A DNA stretch of 64,000 nt from Symbiodinium natans (lineage: Eukaryota > Sar > Dinophyceae > Suessiales > Symbiodiniaceae). The notes under the pieces are model-generated. The model had not been told where the DNA came from, ran no database searches, and worked only from the letters and a program-made list of their open reading frames with translations. Below are positions 60,776-64,000 of this stretch, one piece after another (the first letter of the stretch is position 1; every line of letters begins with the position of its first letter). The translations under genes were made by a program, and so were the position numbers. Location: NCBI GenBank assembly GCA_905221605.1, contig CAJNDS010002142.1, forward strand, positions 266,001 to 330,000, given 5' to 3'.

Positions 60776-61640
60776 TTTTTGGGGGGTTTAGGGTTAAAAG
60801 GGGTTCAGGGGTTTGTAACGTTTAGGCTTTGTTTCGGGTTCAGGGTTTAGGGCTGCAGTTTCAAGGGTGGTTAGCATTTTGGGCACATCTAGGGCTTGTT
60901 GAAAGATCTCGGGCATGTAGGGTCGTTAGGGCCTTTGCTTTTTTATTGAGTGTAGTTCGGCGGCCTTGAGGGGCATGAAGGGTTTGCGGGTTCATTTAGG
61001 GTTCAGGGTATCTAGGGTGTGTAGGGTAGTTGTTGAAGGTTTTTAGGGTATTTAGGGTTTGCAGGTTAGGGTTTCTGGCTTTCTGGTTGGGAGTTCTTTA
61101 GCTTCTGGGGTACGGAGTGCCGGGTGCTTCAGGTTTGGGGTTTCGTGTTCTTGGTTACAGCGGCCAGGGTATAGGATTTAGGGTTTAGGGTTCAGGGTTT
61201 AGGGTTGTTTAGGGTTTAGGGTTAAAGGTTTAGGGTTAAGGGTTTCGGGTACTGTATAGGGTTCAGGGTTGAGGGTCTAGGGTGTACATGGTCAGCTGAA
61301 CTATTGAGCCCGTTTTGGTGTCATTGGCTAGCCTGAAAACAGACAGGAGGCACCCCAAAAGTGACCACGATTGAAACAATTACCCTCGACCTACCCAAAA
61401 ATATTCTTGTCCTTCTCCGAGGAACTCACTCATTTCAGGAAACCGCCATATAGGCTTGAGGGAAGGGAGCCCTAAGCCCTGAACCCTGAAGCACTATTAC
61501 CCGACAGCCCTAAACCTAAAACCTTGAAGCTCTGCAACCTCAAACCCCACGAACCTTCAACCCCACAAACCCTACAAACCCTACACACCCTATAAAACCC
61601 TACACACCCTATAAACCCTAAGAACCCTAATGACTCTAAA
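60776..61640. other. Degenerate telomere-like stretch
   Basis: Broken GGGTTTAGGG-like sequence to about 61290, then unique sequence and CCCTA-rich sequence. No supported exon. Confidence 0.5.
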
Positions 61641-61658
61641 CCCTACATAGAGTTCCAG

Positions 61659-61753
61659 CGCAAAAGGCCTCCCGAAGCAAGAAAAAAACCAAGAGATCCC
61701 ATGCTTCGGCCGGTGATCAGGAAGACCATGAGGCGCTCCTGGAAGCCCAGCAG
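61659..61753 (+). CDS. Candidate exon
   Basis: GAGTTCCAG|CG opens QKASRSKKKTKRSHASAGD and then a Glu/Leu/Gln-rich end; GC donor CAG|GCCTTC. The Lys-rich SKKKTKR could be a nuclear localisation signal. Confidence 0.5.
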
Positions 61754-61859
61754 GCCTTCTGGGTTCTAAGTTTTTGTTTTGGTTTCGGTTGGGGGGGTTT
61801 AGGGTTTAGGGTTTGGGGTTTAGGGTTTAGGGCTTTCGGTTGGAAGGCTCGTGCTTTAA

Positions 61860-61990
61860 GTTTGTTATTTCTTCTTCATGGTTTTTGCAACTTGATACTA
61901 TGTTTTTGACATGTCCAAAAACACTATGCACTTGCAACAGAAGCCCTGTGCTTTAAGTTTGTTATTTCTTCTTTATGGTTTCGGTTGGGG
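61860..61990. repeat. Direct duplication
   Basis: GTGCTTTAAGTTTGTTATTTC followed by TTCTTCATGG occurs at 61850 and again at 61949, 99 bp apart. Confidence 0.8.
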
Positions 61991-62396
61991 TTTTAAGGTT
62001 TGTTTTTGTGTTTTTTTTTGTTTCGGTTGGGGGTTTCGGGTTTAGGGTTTGGGGCTTTAGGCTTGGGGTTTAGGATTTGGGGCTTGGGGCATTGTTTTTC
62101 TTTTTTTGGGGGGAGCAAAGGTTTGGGTTTAGGCTTTCCGGCGGCTTAGGTTTAGGATGTTTAGGTGACCCCTTTTGTATGAAAGGCTTCTGGTTCCCCA
62201 CTACAAAGCATCCCGAAGCACTTAAGTTTAATATTCCCTGTGGCCAAAATGCTAAAGCCAATCTTGCGGGACCATACATGAAACCCTGATACGTGACTCC
62301 TTCTCTAGGGGTGTGGGCAATGGTCTACGGATCCCACTCCAGAGAACTACCCTAAACAGCCTAAAGCCTGAACCCCCAACATGTTTTTTTTGCATC

Positions 62397-62480
62397 ATGA
62401 AGTTTGATTTGCTAAACGAAGAGGCGCTGGACGATCTCCGCGCCAACGCCGACCAACAGCACCCTGCCTCAGCCATGACG
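62397..62480 (+). CDS. Candidate start or internal exon
   Basis: ATG opens MKFDLLNEEALDDLRANADQ and continues eight codons to ACG|GTTCGA, phase 0. Acidic, helical. The 205-codon minus-strand frame across this region is taken as its shadow, because splice sites and composition favour +. Confidence 0.5.
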
Positions 62481-62633
62481 GTTCGATGTTTATGGTGGTT
62501 TTGGTCTTCAGGGTTAACGCTGCGCTGGTGTAGTGTGTTGTCATGGCCTTGACAAGGGAGTTTCTCCCCTCCTCCCCTACCCGCCCCCAAAAGAAGAAAA
62601 CAATCCGGCTGTCGGTGTGTAAACTTTACGCAG

Positions 62634-62682
62634 GCCGTGATGCCATGCTTCCAAGCCGTGCGTAGGAGAGTGGAAGACTGGG
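62634..62682 (+). CDS. Candidate exon
   Basis: TTTACGCAG|GCC opens AVMPCFQAVRRRVEDW, donor G|GTTTGG. Phase 0 start agrees with 62480. Confidence 0.45.
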
Positions 62683-63254
62683 GTTTGGGGGTTTCGGGCT
62701 TCGGCCTTAGGATTGCGGGTTCATGACAAAGCTTGAAACAAACCCACAAGCCTCTTGCACCCAACAACCACAAGACCCATTCCCAATTGTGTTTGCCGAA
62801 GCTTAACCTTCCATACGCCATCGCGCGTGTTTTCGCGCAATCAAACAAACACCTGGCCATCAACAGCAACCTAAACCTGCACCCACGTAGCAGGCAGCAC
62901 CATCTTGTGCTGCAGCAAGAGCTTCGAATGGAGAGGCTGGGCCTGATCTGCTCAGATAGTACAGAATAGCAGAAATCAAAACCATAATAAGAATAAGAAA
63001 ATGCATATGTACCTTAAGACCATAAGAAGGACTCTTGTATGACTAAGGGACCCTTCCTTAGTTGCCTTAGTTGAAGCTGTTTGTTGATCGGCCAGGGCCT
63101 TCAAGCTGTCGCTATTGCCTTCATGGCATGCATAGGCTTCAGGGTTTAGGCTGACGAGCATTAGGGGATCAGGTTAGGGTTCGTTTGGGTCTTGGGTAGT
63201 TTTTCTGACCCTAAACCCTAAGCCCTAATTCCTAAACCCTAAACCCTTCCTGGG

Positions 63255-63349
63255 GGTTTCCGATATTGGGGGTACGTTATTGGGGTCCTTCTTATAAGGG
63301 GATCCTATGAATTAATTATTGGGGATCTACATGTGTAAACCCCCAGATC
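63255..63349. mobile_element. Fold-back element family H
   Basis: GGGGGTTTCCGATATTGGGGG at the left faces GTGTAAACCCCCAG at the right. Confidence 0.55.
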
Positions 63350-63428
63350 GTTTTTACCTGAGAAGGCGCAGCCAGCCGGTGCTGCGTGGGTGTTTTGTTT
63401 TTGGTGCCCAGACGACGCTGCGGTGTTT

Positions 63429-63529
63429 AGGTTTAGGGTTTAGGGTTTAGGGTTTAGGGTTTCTTGTTTAGGGTTTAGGGTTTAGGGTTTAGGGTTTGGG
63501 TTTAGGGTTTAGGGTTTAGGGTTTAGGGT
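63429..63529. repeat. TTTAGGG array
   Basis: About twelve units with one break near 63464. Confidence 0.9.
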
Positions 63530-63611
63530 GCTCAGACAGAGACTCCAACGTCCCTCCGGAATATCCTTCCTCCTCATTTAAGGGGTCTTGGGAGCCCCGG
63601 GGTGTGGATAC

Positions 63612-63718
63612 GGATATTTCCCTAAATCGGGGTACCCCTTTTATACCCCAAATAGAATAGAATCCCCTTTATGGGACCCCCCAAAAAGGGTACCCCTATT
63701 TTCGGAGACCCCCATATG
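63612..63718. mobile_element. Fold-back element family H
   Basis: GGATATTTCCCTAAATCGGGG at the left and CCCCTATTTTCGGAGACCCCC at the right. Confidence 0.7.
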
Positions 63719-64000
63719 GCAGACAAACTGGTCATGTTAGCTTCGTGGCTCCGTTTCAGCAATCCAGCCTACGCTGCCAGAACTTCAGCTAGTTTTTGAC
63801 GAGCGTACAAAGGTCCCTCTTTCCCCTCTTGAAGCAAACATGCCCGGTATGGAAGGCTGCTGCGTTTTTTAATGTGGTCGAGATCCCTTTGGGACCGCCC
63901 TCAATTTTTACTTAAGGAATGTTGCCATGTTGCTTGACGGGTATTGGAGTTTCCTAGGAAGACCCGACAACCCTCCTACATAGGAGAAGGGGCACCCTTA

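Noticed and set aside
62252-62869. 205-codon minus-strand open frame
   Set aside because: It overlaps two + strand islands with good splice sites and acidic or helical composition; its own translation has no motif and an odd Cys/His/Arg mix.
1-64000. A subtelomeric or chromosome-end location
   Set aside because: TTTAGGG tracts occur in both orientations throughout, between exons, with no terminal array; the repeats are interstitial.

Overview
The window reads as nuclear DNA of a dinoflagellate or close alveolate relative. Four things point there: dense interstitial TTTAGGG (plant/alveolate-type telomere) repeats; small exons bounded by AG|G acceptors and by a mix of GT and GC donors, a splice habit known from dinoflagellates; every supported exon lying on the + strand; and a very A/T-rich copy of a mitochondrial cytochrome b gene of myzozoan type. 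No bacterial features, rRNA genes or CRISPR arrays are visible.

Most of the sequence is intron or intergenic DNA built from three layers: (1) perfect and degenerate (TTTAGGG)n / (CCCTAAA)n tracts and locally amplified variants; (2) many copies of short fold-back elements with inverted ends, called families A-K here, which are my own labels; (3) AT microsatellites and long G or C homopolymers. Coding sequence appears as islands of about 25-160 nt. A recurrent layout is C-rich (CCCTAAA)n, then exon, then G-rich (TTTAGGG)n, so the flanking introns begin with TTTAGGG and end with CCCTAAA, in effect with telomere-like terminal inverted repeats.

Layout (+ strand). 1-9.6 kb: repeat elements and coiled-coil-type exons. 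10.5-16.6 kb: a nine-exon chain that keeps one reading frame from ATG to TGA (240 codons, Pro-rich then helical). 17.1-19.2 kb: a 2.1-kb AT-rich element with poly-C inverted ends and no telomeric repeats. 20.5-25.9 kb: further coiled-coil exons ending in a stop. 26-29.2 kb: several candidate exons ending in a stop. 30.1-38.4 kb, perhaps to 40.8 kb: the one gene recognisable by homology, a NUDT6-type Nudix hydrolase whose N-terminal domain and complete 23-residue Nudix box are spread over small exons. An almost full-length mitochondrial cob copy sits inside one of its introns. 41.4-45.3 kb: scattered candidate exons. 45.6-57.7 kb: a chain of mostly phase-0 coiled-coil exons. 59.0-62.7 kb: further coiled-coil exons and a possible new start.

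Limits: apart from the Nudix and cob genes, exon calls rest on an open frame, splice sites, phase agreement and composition read by eye. GC-rich islands often stay open in more than one frame, so many of these calls are tentative. The long open frames in the Nudix introns show how easily such sequence looks coding.
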